A stretch of 64,000 bases of DNA from Cycas panzhihuaensis (taxonomy: Eukaryota > Cycadophyta), in the NCBI GenBank assembly GCA_023213395.1, contig CM041465.1, positions 46,507,741 through 46,571,740 on the forward strand. Reading direction: 5' to 3'. The notes beneath the pieces were generated by a model. It made no database searches and was not told the origin of the DNA. It saw only the letters and a list, made by a program, of their open reading frames with translations. How positions within the stretch are numbered: the first letter of the stretch is position 1; each line of letters opens with the position of its first letter. This document shows positions 36,431 through 47,639 of this stretch, piece by piece. Both the position numbers and the translations under genes were made by a program.

Positions 36431-37179
36431 ACCAACACAAAGATCCATATAAAAAGTGTAAACATGGGATGATGGATCATGTATCAAAAGGGAAAATGAG
36501 CTCCATGGGAAGGTAGACATGTATCGAAAAGGATAATTTAGCCTATCGAGGTAAAAATAAATGGTTTTGGCATCTTAAAGTGGTTTTATATGATAATAAT
36601 GACTAAAAAGAAGCAACATTCACTTTGATAGGTTTCATGAATATTAAGGAAAAATCTACCTCAAAAAAAAGAGAAAATTCCTCCTTTATTAGGAAAATTG
36701 ATAAGAAATGGATTTCATTTTTATAGGAGAGAGGAGGAAAAATAAGCTACCTAGAGGCTTTTTCTCTTATTTTCATGGTGATCAAGAGCTCATTCTGATG
36801 GAGGACTAGCTGTAAGAGGTGATCATCAGTAGTATGGAGTAGAGAGCTAGGTATCTGATGAGATGGATTCATTATTCTTTTATTTTCTTAATTCTCTATC
36901 CCAAAATATAATAATATAGTACAAAAAACATAGACATTGTACTAAAAATATGATTAACTAGTGAGAAACATGATAACATAACCAAAAACAAAAATTTGTA
37001 ATTTAGGATAGTTAGAGGAAATGATGTTTTTTACTATGAAATTACATTTTTGACTGCGAAGTCACATTTTTAGTTGTACGATCATACTTTTAAATTTTTC
37101 TTAAGGAAAACATTAAAAAATAAAATTTTAGAAATGAAATCAAGGAATTAACACAATTTTTATGACATGATATAAGCTA
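36431..37179. other. Upstream region of the H PMD remnant
   Basis: No gene. Text at about 36700-36725 resembles the first transcribed bases of the F PMD gene (GGAAATT...ATGGATTCATTTTC at about 55530-55560), so this is probably the decayed promoter, first exon and intron of H's PMD gene. Confidence 0.4.
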
Positions 37180-37850
37180 TGGACAGAGTAAAGACACAAG
37201 AGAACAAGGGGATGGGCATTAAGGAGTTGATTAGCCAGCTAGATGAGGTGGAATAGGTTATTTTAAGACCTTACGGACTCTTGCAGGTGAGCGGATTGAC
37301 CCAACTAGTGATGGATCATGAGATATTATATGACTTCATTAGTTGTTGGATCCCAAGACATAATATCTTTAGAGTACAAGTTATTAGAGAGATCAAAATT
37401 ATTCTGAGAGATGTAGGGATGATCTTGGGAGTGAGTTGGCATGGCGAGCAAGTGAGACTCATTAGGGTGGTGGATGAGAAGTCTCAAATGGCCTAGAAGG
37501 AGTACCTGATAGGAATTATAGATAAGATTAATTAGCATGGGGTATTAATAAAGGCCATTGGGATTACAGGGAATACCCCTATAGTATGAAGGATTATTGC
37601 TTTGATTATCATTTATAGGATAGCTAAAATCTAAAATTTCATGGGGGTTCTAGATTGATGCATAGGTGTGGCGAGGAGGTATGAGTAGGGGATCTAGATT
37701 AATTTGGGGCATTACATAGTAGACAGCATATGCCACCAGTTATCATGGATCAAGAGACTAGGGAGAGGAGGGTTTTCTTATAGTTTGATCTTGATGTGCT
37801 GGCTATATGGCCATATCCCATTCATGAGACTAGGAGGAGCACTAAGGGAG
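37180..37850 (+). pseudogene. Plant mobile domain (PMD) remnant, antisense within H
   Basis: The open part 37281-37496 reads MQVSGLTQLVMDHEILYDFI, ..CWIPRHNIF, then IILRDVGMILGVSWHGEQVR. This parallels F's LQRCGLYKAL...LLVDIVSHWDRRKHVFHL...ITLRDIWRILGVPAIGRPVR. Later ICHQLSWIKRLGRGGFSYSL and CWLYGH match F's VAQLDTI...GRGGLSYSTLLQCWF. PMD proteins include Arabidopsis MAIN and MAIL1 and many transposon-borne copies. Stops and frameshifts separate the parts. The frame open to 38039 only looks longer because its second half is the antisense of E's protease. Confidence 0.7.
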
Positions 37851-37859
37851 TTGACTATT

Positions 37860-38940
37860 ATGGATCTAGGGATGAATAAGTGGTACATGAGGGCTAGGAT
37901 ATGGAAAACAGTTGAGTTCTTCAGTAAGTTTCTGATTAATGAAATTGTGGGTGCTCCCAGAATCTATGAAGACAACCACCTTCCTTTTCTTAATGTACCC
38001 AATAAGTTTGAGTGTCTAAGGGGCTATAATTCTAGCTAGGGCATGCACAGATATAGTAGCAGTATCTTCTTCTTCCTCCTTAGGTGGGTCACAATCATTA
38101 TTTTCTGGCTCTAATGAGGCTTCTTCTACTGGTTCCTCATCTTGAACATCCTTAATTATGAATAAGCGTTATTCATAACACTTATGGTCTTTATTCTACT
38201 TTTGGTTACAATGAAAACATAACCCTTTCAATCGTTTCTCATCCATCTCTTAGGAACTTGAAATTGTGGTTATTTTTCTGGAAATGTTTGTTGGGGGGGT
38301 CAAGATGCCTTATTTTTTACTTCAATATGTCGAGCAAAATTAATAGTTGTAGAGATGTTATCAGGTTTTAAGAGTCACAACTCATGTCTGATGTCATCTT
38401 GTAACCCACCAATGTACAACTCAAGTAATTTATCATGATAAAGACCATCAACCCTTGTGGAGAGGCATTGGTATTCTACTGTATAAGCTGAAATAGTCCC
38501 CTCTTGTCTAACTTTAGCTAACTGGTTAAAGTGGTCCTGATCCTAGGTACCATTATATTAAGCTATAAGATCCTTGACAAAACCCTCCCATTGATAACTA
38601 AGCCCACCAATTATTTTTATAACCCATTGGTACCATTGGTAGGGTTCAGTTTCCATGTGTAGAGAAGCAAGAGGGATCTTCTTATCTACTAGAACTTGAT
38701 GAAGAGAAAAGTATTGTTCCATTTGGGTGATCCAGGTATGCACATATGTGCCATTGAACTTCTTAATTTCTACCTTGGGAAGGAAGTTTGGATGAAAGTG
38801 CCTACCATCATTACCTTCATCTTCTTTAACAAAGTGACCCCCACCTATGTGAGTAGTATCATCAAGGTCACTCTTTTCTTCCTTAAGAGGTTTCATAGAT
38901 GTGAGTTCTAGCATTACTGCTTTAAATTTTTCATTGAAGT
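37860..38940 (-). pseudogene. Element E gag and protease start
   Basis: The frame 38914-38558 is a gypsy gag (retrotransposon gag family): PKVEIKKFNGTYVHTWITQM, EQYFSLHQV, then QWEGFVKDLIA. A knuckle near 38225-38170 reads GLCFHCNQK.NKDHKC, close to the plant gypsy form CFxC..KW..GHKC. It is followed by an acidic linker, ATISVHALA, and retropepsin VVVFIDSGSTHNFINQKL with the DSG triad intact (37956-37964). Only a few stops interrupt. The breakpoint with H follows at about 37850. Confidence 0.78.
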
Positions 38941-39804
38941 CATTTTGGATTTATAATATATCTTCTCAAAGTTTTGAAACAGCATCATTGAGATCTTGAG
39001 TCCAACTTGGGTTTATCTTAAGGGCCATTAGTTCACAAGACCTAAGTTGAATCCTAGTTGGTAAATGTGACTGAAAAGGATTTGATGGGGTGTCTATAGA
39101 CTGTTATCCCCAATATTTTACAATGAGGTAATATGGATTTTTCTTTTGATTTTTTACTTTTTGCCTTTTGCTTTTTTGCTTTTTACTTTTTTTCTTTTTT
39201 GGGCACTGGTTGGCTAACAAACTATGTGCGCATGAGCTGATGACAAACTGGCTAGATACACTTGATTTAATAAATAAATGATGACTGACTCATTGACTGA
39301 CTAAGTGTGCACAACTCACTAATAGACTGACCAGGTACACTAGGTATGGGCGTGTCTGGTTTGTAGGCCCTTCGATATACTGATCTTAAACATAAATAGT
39401 ATCAACTTACAGAGGTAAATGTTCTACTCTGTAGTTGTAGTATCCCGTCTCTAGGGTATGTGGAGAGTAACTTCCCGAGGCTAACTGATTACTGGTGCAC
39501 TACAAATTATAGACAGTCAATAGGTCTTCTATGATTACCTATACTAGGAAGGCTTATCTAGGGGGTCCTCCTATATACCCGTAGGTATGTGGAGGCACAC
39601 CAGAATCGAGTTACATCTTAGGCTTGATTCAGGAGTGTGATCTCCAGTCCTTCATGCAAGGGACAGAAAATCCATAATGTGCTTAGCCTAAAACGATAGA
39701 TCCCTATGATATTTATAGACCCTTGGCACATGGTCTCTATCTAAATGCAAAAGAGAACTGGCCGGTGGCAATGTTAGGGTAGCTGCCCGTAAGGAATGGA
39801 TCGA
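38941..39804 (-). other. 5' leader of element E
   Basis: Non-coding. It includes T-rich runs (39135-39205) and text at 39360-39800 shared with the leader of A. No frame is supported. Confidence 0.5.
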
Positions 39805-39818
39805 CCGCTCTCATACCA
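39805..39818 (-). promoter_or_regulatory. Primer-binding site of element E
   Basis: The minus strand reads TGGTATGAGAGCGG from 39818, one mismatch from the initiator-Met site and two bases inside the LTR start. Confidence 0.75.
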
Positions 39819-39820
39819 CT

Positions 39821-40240
39821 TGTTAGGATACCACTCCTTAATGATAATTACACACTAATATAATAAGCAAATAACTCCAAAAGAGCACTTGTATTGCAAT
39901 ATCCTTCGAGGGGGCAACCTCCCAATTACATGCAAATAACAATAATATTTAAGATACCATACTCTAAGGATTACATAAATATATATATGGCTCTATGCTT
40001 ACTACTCAACCTCCTCCTTATGCATGTGGGATATTACATGAATATATATAGTACTCAATGACCACTACACAACCTTCTACTTATGCATGTGGGATATTAA
40101 GAAAGGGGAAGAAGTAGAAGAAATAAAGATATAAGAGAGAGAAGAAGTAGAAGATATAAGAGAATATAAGAGAAGGTAAGTTAGGGGTTGGATCCCTAAT
40201 AGACCACTTGCAAATCAAACTCTTAAAGCAATAAAGATCA
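39821..40240 (-). repeat. 5' LTR of element E
   Basis: The plus reading starts TGTTAGGATACCACTCC next to the primer site. The high end is approximate (40150-40300), set by where similarity to F's RNase H region resumes. It contains a 63-bp tandem duplication. No partner LTR remains. Confidence 0.6.
39971..40096. repeat. 63-bp tandem duplication in the E LTR
   Basis: 39971-40033 and 40034-40096 both run from TTACAT(A/G)AATATATATA to TTATGCATGTGGGATA, with substitutions in between. Confidence 0.8.
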
Positions 40241-40399
40241 CTTACCTAATCATCTAGTGAGATTAGAATTAGTAAGTGAGTATCTTAAAGGAAAAGATAA
40301 TGAAGTTAGATAGCCACTAGGTCCTACTAATAAAATAGATAGCTTACTCTTTATCGAAGCCATCCTCTTATGCTAGCATTCCCACTAATAATTCTTCTA

Positions 40400-41420
40400 T
40401 AGTTGAAGTATACAAAATAATAGTTTATCAATCCTTGGTAGAGTAAGGACAGATGTTGAAACCAAGGCTTGTTTCAACTTATCAAAGGACTCTTGAACTT
40501 GAGAAGTCTATCATAACTCAACATCTTTCTTTAAAATATTTATGATAAGCTTAGGATCTAAAGTAAAATTAACAATAAAACGTCTTAAGAAACTAAGTCC
40601 ACTTAGAAAAGATTTAATTTATTTTTAGATATTAGGAGGAGGCATATTGATACTTGCCTTTATCTTATCAGGATTATTTCTAATCCCATCATGGAAAAAG
40701 ATGATTCCCAACATCCTTCTTGACGTAATGGTAAAAACATAGTTAGAGGGTTTAAGGCATAAATGATACTTCTTACACCTTTCAAAGATCATTCTAAGGT
40801 CATGCAGATGATCTTATCTTCTATGAGAGAGATCAAGCATAACATCTAAATACATAGCAATGATATTACCAATTAAACAATGAAAGATATGTGTCATAGC
40901 TTTTTGATATATCGCATTGGGATTCTTTAACCTAAATGGCATGACTTTATACATAAAGGTGCCCCAAGGAGTGGTGAAATTAGTCTTGTGATAATCACAA
41001 GGTGAAATGGAGATCTGATTATATCCTAAAAGGCCATCCATAAGAGACATCACCTCAAATTTGGTCATTTGGTCCCAAATATGATCAGAAAATAGAGAGA
41101 AAAATTATCTTTAGGGCATGTCTCAATGATATTATGAAAGTTGATGCATATTCAAATTGAACCATTTTTATTTACTATAGGAACTATATTAGAGACCCAC
41201 TGAGAATAATCAACACTCTCAATAAATCTAGCTCCTAATAGCTTCTCCACTTCTTGTTTAATACCAAGGGAGAGGTATGGATGAATAGGATATTATTTTT
41301 ACTACTTAGGTTTAACAATAAGAGTTATTATGATGTTATGCTCAATAACTTGGGGTTCAAGACCATGTATATCTTTATAATCCCAAGCAAAAATTGAATG
41401 GAATTCATAAAAGAGATCCT
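40400..41420 (-). pseudogene. Element H reverse transcriptase
   Basis: The minus strand reads a Tat-like RT: IKQEVEKLLGARFIESVDYS, QWVSNIVPI, then ..MSLMDGLLGYNQISISP, KTNFTTPWGTFMYKVMPF, and AMYLDVML. It aligns with F's RT throughout. The catalytic box (40841-40852) is YLDV, the second Asp changed to Val, so the enzyme would be dead even without the stops. The RNase H start follows to about 40250, where E interrupts. Confidence 0.78.
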
Positions 41421-41429
41421 TAAACTAGG

Positions 41430-43344
41430 TGATCTTTTAGGGAGTATAACTAGCTCCTAACTTGATAACTTTAGGGTTATCCACCATCTCTAAGTCTACA
41501 TCAATAGTCTGCTCCATAAGCATCGCATTTCCCTCTTCAAAATGAGGAGGGGTAGGCTCTATTAAGGAAATTGTCTCTTGAGATTAAGAATAGTTAACTA
41601 GTGGTGAATGAGATTATATTACTTTTAAGAAACTCAACTTGTGATGCCCATCAAGAAGCTTAGGAGATGAACTTACTAGATGTTCTACAATTGCCTCATC
41701 ATTCTCAAAGTGGTATAAGTAGAAGAGATTGACTAGGAGGAGGTTTATAAGTAGTAGACAAAGAGAGAGGCCTAAAACATTAAAGAGAATCAACCAAAGA
41801 GTTTGCACAAGTAGGCACAAACTCAATGATTGGAGAAACATGAGAAAATAGAATAGGCCTATCAACAAACTCCTACATCAAAGTGAAGATTTGATTAAAT
41901 TCTTGATGGTATTCATAACACTCTCAGTTGGATAAAGACATCAGAATAAGAGAGGATGGAGAAGAATCCACTAGAAATTAGGAAGAAAAAGAAATAGTAG
42001 AGATTGAATTGACTTCGTGTATTCTAGTGGAGATATTTTGATTGCCTTGACCTATATCAAGTGAATCAATATCATTGCCCTCTGATTCTAAGTCTAGATG
42101 TCGATGCAACAACATCTTCTTCTCATGTCTATTCAACCACATCATAAAGAAAGAAGATCGAGAGAAGAGTGGTGAAGCATCTACACGCAAATCATGTGTA
42201 ATTAAAGTTGAAGAAGTACTCGATGAAATATTAGTAATGGAAGGAACCAAAGTATTTACTCTCAATAATAAATATAAAACCTATGAAAAATGAATTTGAA
42301 CAGGAAGGGAACCATCCACATTAAGGGTTCTACTCATAAGTAGTTCCCCATAAGATATGATGGAATGAGGAGTTACTTCTTTGTTAAGAGTAGAAGAGGA
42401 AACTAAAGACTAATCAATTGATCCTAAAATAGAAGAAATATATGAAGAACCTAATAATAAAGGAACAATCTCAACCAAATCCACATCCTTTACTTTGGAT
42501 GAGTAGAAAGAGATTCGATGGAAAAGTATTGATCTAAACCAAATGATTGAAAGAATTACTTTGAAGAGTTTGATGATTCACCAAGTTTAGAAAAAGTATT
42601 AATAAGAGGGATTGACTATTTGATGGGTTTCAGTTTTTGCTTCATGATTTTTAATTGTCCCTCATGGATGAACCTAAGTTCACTAAAGAGAGAGGAACAA
42701 ACCACGAACATTTAGGTAATCTAGGGTCTACCCAAAAGAATATTATACTCTAAGTTAAGATTAATAATGGTTAACTCAGTAAGAACTATCTTTTCTTCTA
42801 ATGTAAGAGGGAGAGTGACTTGACCTAGGGGTACCTTTTGATTCTTATCATATCCCTGGTAAATCCACTCACATGGATTAAACACTAAGATCTCTAAATC
42901 CTCAATAAGCCAAAGAGGGATTATGTTAATAGATGATCCCTCATCAATTATAACTTTCTTAATATTGATATCATCCTTTATAATTTCAATATAGAATGGA
43001 GGTATATCATTCGATGGATGAACATAATGATTAGACAAGGTAGCTAGGTCAAAGGAAAGCATAGAAGTAGGTGAAGAGACTACCGTAGGTACTTCTAATA
43101 CATTAAATAAGAGCTGACATTGGTCAGTGTAACACCTTAATAAATCAATAATTGAAATAGCTACTAGAATAGTCTTTAATTCCTCAACCAAAGAGAATGA
43201 TCCATCCTTTATACTAGAGGGAATTGACCTAAACCTAATAGGATGTGGGGGTACTAGAGGTAAAGAGTCAGGATTCCTTGCCATCAAATCATCAAGTGAT
43301 TTAGATAGACCTATAATCTTTGTTGTCTCCACCATGTTTATCAT
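41430..43344 (-). pseudogene. Element H protease and linker
   Basis: The open frame 43344-42721 (207 residues) holds a retropepsin: KKVIIDEGSSINIIPLWLIE, then IYQGYDKN, QVTLPLTLEEK and EYNILLGRP. The usual D-S/T-G is D-E-G here and D-N-G in F. A linker down to 41430 includes ..HFENDEAIVEHLVSSSPKL, matching F's YFKDDEALLEHL. This is the longest clean frame left in H. Confidence 0.78.
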
Positions 43345-43679
43345 TCTTTTCGTGTCACCACCTTTAGGAGGTAGGTGAGATTGTTTGTTAGTTCATTTCA
43401 TTGGAGGGGTTAGAGGAGGGGTAGTATTATTCAATGAATTAGAACTCAAAAGTTCACCTTCATCATCTTGGATCTATTTTTCCTTGCCTTTATGGTCTTT
43501 ATTTACTTTCTCATTATGTTAAGGAAACATATCCTTATAGATCATTTGGCCTTAAGATGACTTAAATGAGCGGTTTGACTGAGCACTTATATTTTCGGTT
43601 GCATTTTGAATTATACAACACTTACTTCTATCGTAGGCATTAGTTTGATTATATAAGTGTCATTTTATCTTTTTGAAGG

Positions 43680-44560
43680 GAAGTGGAGGAGGAGGAGCTT
43701 GTTTCTTCCTTCCTTGAGTAAGATAAATAAATTTAGTTTTCTATAAAGGCTGGCTCTGAGAAGGACTATTAACACGTAACTTAGTATTGATTACATACTC
43801 TAATGATTTGATAGAAGAAGTCAGGTGATCATAAGTGGGTTTCAGATGAGAAGACTTCCTGGTTTGAACTATTTCTTTAGAAGGAATAGGTCTCCTAACC
43901 TTCTTAATACCCACTTGGATCTCAAATATTTCTATAGCTAAACAACAATTAATAGCTTCTTTATAATTTTGAGGACCAAGTTTTAGGACTTTAAGTTGTA
44001 CATATGGCCTAAAAGCATTAGTAAACAAATCAAATAATATGCTAAGATCAAGATATAAATGACAAGCATGTATGTAGTCTTGAAATCTTCTAACAAAGTC
44101 TCTTGAGGTCTCATTATGATTCTATTTAATGGCTAAAAGAGATTTGATGCCTAATTCAAATGGTCTCGCTATATCAAAATAGTTGATAAAAAAATCAACT
44201 AATTATTAGAATAAGATGATGAAAGTTGAAGGAAGTTGGTAAAGCCACTTCAAAGCATCACCTTGAAGAAATTTAGGGAATAAGCACATCATGACGTAAT
44301 CATATACTATGAAATCTTGACAAACAAGTGCAGATACCTATATATGAGAAGTAAGATTCTGAGAAGAGTCACTTAAGAATCTAGGCAACTCAGGAAAGAA
44401 GGGAGGCATAGGAGATAAAAGGACCTTATATGGAAATATGGATTTTATGTAATCAAGGAAAGATCTCCTTGGCCTCAATGTAGTAGAGCATTGAGGCAAG
44501 GATGACATATAAGGAATAGGCGAATGGATAGATTATTGTAATTATTATTATTGTTGTGGT
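43680..44560 (-). pseudogene. Element H gag
   Basis: The minus strand reads FLQGDALKWLYQLPS (about 44260), SLLAIK.NHNETSRDFVRRF (about 44130) and, in the open frame 44028-43741, FTNAFRPYVQLKVLKLGPQN, then AIEIFEIQVGIKK. F has the parallel RPKVHVEVLKMG...LEAIEIQAGLKK. The N-terminus upstream of 44560 is Gln/Asn-rich and then cut by element G. Confidence 0.72.
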
Positions 44561-45366
44561 TGTGCAATGGTATAAGATGGAAAAGTAGGAAGGGGATTAA
44601 ACCAAGCTATATGATTAACCACAAAATTAGTTTAAGGCATAAAGGGTTGTGGAAATATTGGATTGGAAGTAGGAAAGGATCTAGTTGTGGAGTAGGTCTA
44701 AGGATATGTGAAGAAGATGTAGGGTTGGGAACTCTCAAGACTTACAATTGACTGATTAAAGCATGAGGTTGGATAGAGTGTAAGAAATGTATTGAGAAGA
44801 AGAGGCCACATTAGATGCTCTAGATGAATGTGGGTAGGGTCTAATATCATGAGATAAAATCATATGCAATGTATGAGAGGGTGATCTAGGAGGATCTACC
44901 ATATATCTACAGGAAGCAAAAAATGCTAGGCATTGGCACAACTAAAAGAAAAAGGACCAAATGATGTCAAGCTAATATGAAATTTTATGTAAAGGAAGAA
45001 GACACATCCCACTACATGTGTGAAAAATGTGGGGTTCAAAAAATATCGTTTGGTTAGATGGAAAGCCTTGTTTTGTAAAAAATAGCTCCCATAGTCGATA
45101 GAAAAACAACAAATACATACTATTTTTAAATTGATGAAAATAGAAGAAAATGATATCTAAATGGGTTAAACCTTTTAGGAAGTAAAGGGGATATGTGTAC
45201 CTATATGTATACCAAATTTGAGCTTAATTAGAGTTTGTTAACCTTAGGTGCCAATCTATAAATTTTTAAAATCACATAAATGCCACTTGGATAACGTGCA
45301 TTTTTGTTGTTGGTGATTGTACTTGCATGAATGCCACTTGATAAACATGTATTTTAGTTTTCTTTC

Positions 45367-45373
45367 TATAAAT
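45367..45373 (+). promoter_or_regulatory. TATA box in the G 5' LTR
   Basis: TATAAAT in a TTTCTATAAATTA context, conserved at 50923-50929 in the 3' LTR. It sits about 290 bp before the AATAAA signal, a normal U3/R layout. Confidence 0.6.
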
Positions 45374-45657
45374 TAAGCTGCCTTAAGCTCATTTATGATG
45401 TTGGACACTTGGTTCTTATGTGTGAGAGAAACTTAACTTAGGAGTAACATTGAGGTAACACTTGGAAGGTGTTAGAGACCATAGAGGAAGCAAATTTCAA
45501 CACTTTAAGCATCCATTTTGGAGAGTGAGAGCTTCATTAAAGGAGACTTGGGAAGTTGGAGGCCCTTTGTGGTATTATTATATCATTTTTTCATTATAAC
45601 TTACCTATTCTTTGCTATTTATTTTTCTCCACCATTAAATGGAGGTTTCTCTAGCTT

Positions 45658-45663
45658 AATAAA
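45658..45663 (+). terminator. Poly(A) signal in the G 5' LTR
   Basis: AATAAA in CTTAATAAAAGTATTATTC. The functional copy for element transcripts is the matching 51213-51218 in the 3' LTR. Confidence 0.55.
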
Positions 45664-45846
45664 AGTATTATTCTTCTTACCTTGGAGTAATGGCAAGTAT
45701 GCATGAGTTGGTATAGAGTATCATTTTATGGGCTTACTCTTTTACTGATGTTATTGAGAATTTTACACTAACACCCTAAGATCTTAAGGAAAAATATTGG
45801 TAATTAATTTCTTCCCCAATCACACTTTACTTTGGGATCATATTTT

Positions 45847-45858
45847 TGGTATTAGAGT
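45847..45858 (+). promoter_or_regulatory. Primer-binding site of element G
   Basis: TGGTATTAGAGT, two C-to-T changes from TGGTATCAGAGC, six bases after the LTR end. Confidence 0.7.
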
Positions 45859-45884
45859 ATGTGATCTTTATTAAAGGGACTTGA

Positions 45885-46860
45885 ATGGTACAAACAAGGA
45901 AAGGATACTAAGAGAAAGAAGAAGCTTTTCTTGTATTGCAATCACCAAGAAGACAAAGAAAGAATCCAAGTGCCATGCATGAAAAAGAAGATGGAGATAT
46001 CAGATTTGAGAAGCTTGAGAAGAACATAGAAGTTTTAATGCAAATGATGACCCAACTTCTACCTCTAGTCAAGGGTAGAGGTAAAGAGAAGGAAGTTGAA
46101 GGAGGATCCATAGATGACCATAACCATGAAGAAGAAGATAAGGAGACCTTAAAGCACTCATTTGAAGAAAGAAAGGGTACTTCATTTTATCAACCCTTCA
46201 AGGTAGAGGTAAAGTTGGACATTCCAACTTATGATGGAGACGTAAATGCTAAAAATTTGGACCATTATTTGGATCAACTCAAAACCTACTTCATAATTTA
46301 TGCTTATAGTAATGCTCAAAAGCTTTTATTTGCTAGGATCAAGTTTTGCAAACATGATTGACATGGTGGAATGAATATTTGAAGACTCATGATATATCTT
46401 CTTTTTCTTGGATGGATTTTAAGAAAGTATTAAAAAAGTAATACTATCCCATAGATTATGAGGAAGTCCAATGGGTCACTTAGAAATATTTATGCCAAGG
46501 GAAAGGTGTATGTGTCCCAGATTATACTTCTTTATTTTTTAAATATGAAATGTTACTTGGTATTAATATGGATGAGCATAGCACTCTTATGAAATTCATT
46601 GGAGGATTATATGATTATATAAGAAATGAACTAAGGCTTTTTAAGGTTCAATCCATTAGAGAAGTAAGTAAAATGGCTATTTCAATAGAAATTAAAAGCA
46701 AGAAACCTACATCCATGCCTAAAGATTCTACTTTTACTTCTAATAAGCATGAAAAGTATCCTAAATTTCACTCATCTAAAAAGCAAGAAGGAAAGAAGAA
46801 AATAATTAATTTTGTTTAAAGTGCTAATTATTGTGAGCATTATGATATTAGTGGTCATGT
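45885..46860 (+). pseudogene. Element G gag
   Basis: ATG at 45885 (MVQTRKGY, then a stop) leads in frame into the open part that starts QSPRRQRKNPS. It has a coiled-coil-like FEKLEKNIEVLMQMMTQLLP, an acidic-basic hinge and the gypsy gag core VKLDIPTYDGD.....LDHYLDQL. A frameshift near 46345 moves the frame; the gag continues to 46819. The zinc knuckle (about 46827-46880) reads C-EH-Y-DISG-H-VTEK-Y, with two Cys ligands replaced by Tyr. Confidence 0.78.
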
Positions 46861-46979
46861 TACAGAAAAGTATTGGAAGTTGCATCCAGAGCTAAAGCCA
46901 AAGCATATTAAGGACATGGAATCAAGAAAGAAGGAAAAAGGAAAAGCACTACTTTTTAAGGTGGAGCTTCAAAGTAAAG

Positions 46980-47600
46980 GAGAAGAAGAGAAGGTTAGTC
47001 TACTTACAAATTATAGAGATGATGCTATAAAGGAGGAATTATTTCACTTGTAGCTTCGAGTAAGAAATAATGGTATTGGTGCCATTATAGATCTGAGGAG
47101 CCAAAATAATTTGATCTTAGAAAATTTGGTGAAGAGCCTTGGGTTGGTAACTATTCCTCACCCTCACCCATATCCTCTTGGTTGGATCTATAAAGATGTG
47201 GAAATGCAAATATCAAAGCAATGTACACTTAAAATTTCCATCACTAATGCTTTTGTTGATTAAGTGATATATGATGTGGTACCATTAGATGTGTGCCATG
47301 TTGTACTTAGGAGTCGCTACTTATGGGATCAAGATACACTCTTCTATCAGAAGGAGAGAAAGTACCAATTGATAAAGGATAATAAGGGATTCATCATAAA
47401 GGCTACAAAGAAGTACTTAGACAGGATGACATTAATTTTAGCCACTCAAGCAAAAAGGATGATTAATGCATGTAGCAAATTTATCATCTTAATGGTAAGG
47501 AGTAAAGAAGATCTAAGAGATGAAGGAGATCCTTGTAATTACACTCTTCTTATATCACCTAAACAAATGCAATAAATTAAGGATTTAAAGATAAGGTATG
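46980..47600 (+). pseudogene. Element G retropepsin
   Basis: GIGAIIDLRSQNNLILENLV marks the active-site region. The usual DSG/DPG triplet is D-L-R (47090-47098). Downstream, YDVVPLDVCHVVLRSRYLWD in the open frame 47264-47575 matches the conserved DV.PLDVC.VVLG.PYLWD of this gypsy group. Stops separate the two halves. Confidence 0.72.
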
Positions 47601-47639
47601 ACGTTCTAGTTTAGCATGTTGATAGGTTACCGCCAAAGA

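Larger units (their letters stand above)
37850..40240 (-). mobile_element. Element E: 5'-terminal fragment of a Ty3/gypsy element inserted in H
   Basis: 5' LTR, primer site, leader, gag with knuckle and the start of retropepsin are present in order on the minus strand. The element ends abruptly at about 37850 against H's PMD remnant. H sequence resumes above about 40240, matching F's RNase H region (60400-60500). RT, integrase and 3' LTR are lost. Confidence 0.75.
36431..44881 (-). mobile_element. Element H: decayed Tat-like Ty3/gypsy element, 5' part outside
   Basis: Minus-strand gag, protease, linker and RT (44560 to 40400) match element F domain by domain. The antisense PMD remnant at 37180-37850 corresponds to F's PMD gene. 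Between them sit E (37850-about 40240) and a deletion. The 5' end is interrupted by G at 44881. Neither LTR of H was located. Base composition is AT-rich, unlike F, which suggests greater age. Confidence 0.65.
44882..45840 (+). repeat. 5' LTR of element G
   Basis: 959 bp. It contains a TATA box TATAAAT (45367-45373) and a poly(A) signal AATAAA (45658-45663), both conserved in the other LTR. The frame at 45518-45706 lies wholly in the LTR and is not a gene. Confidence 0.93.

Noticed and set aside
37860-38039. C-terminal half of the apparent 111-codon PMD frame
   Set aside because: It is the antisense of E's retropepsin (DSG on the minus strand), not PMD sequence.
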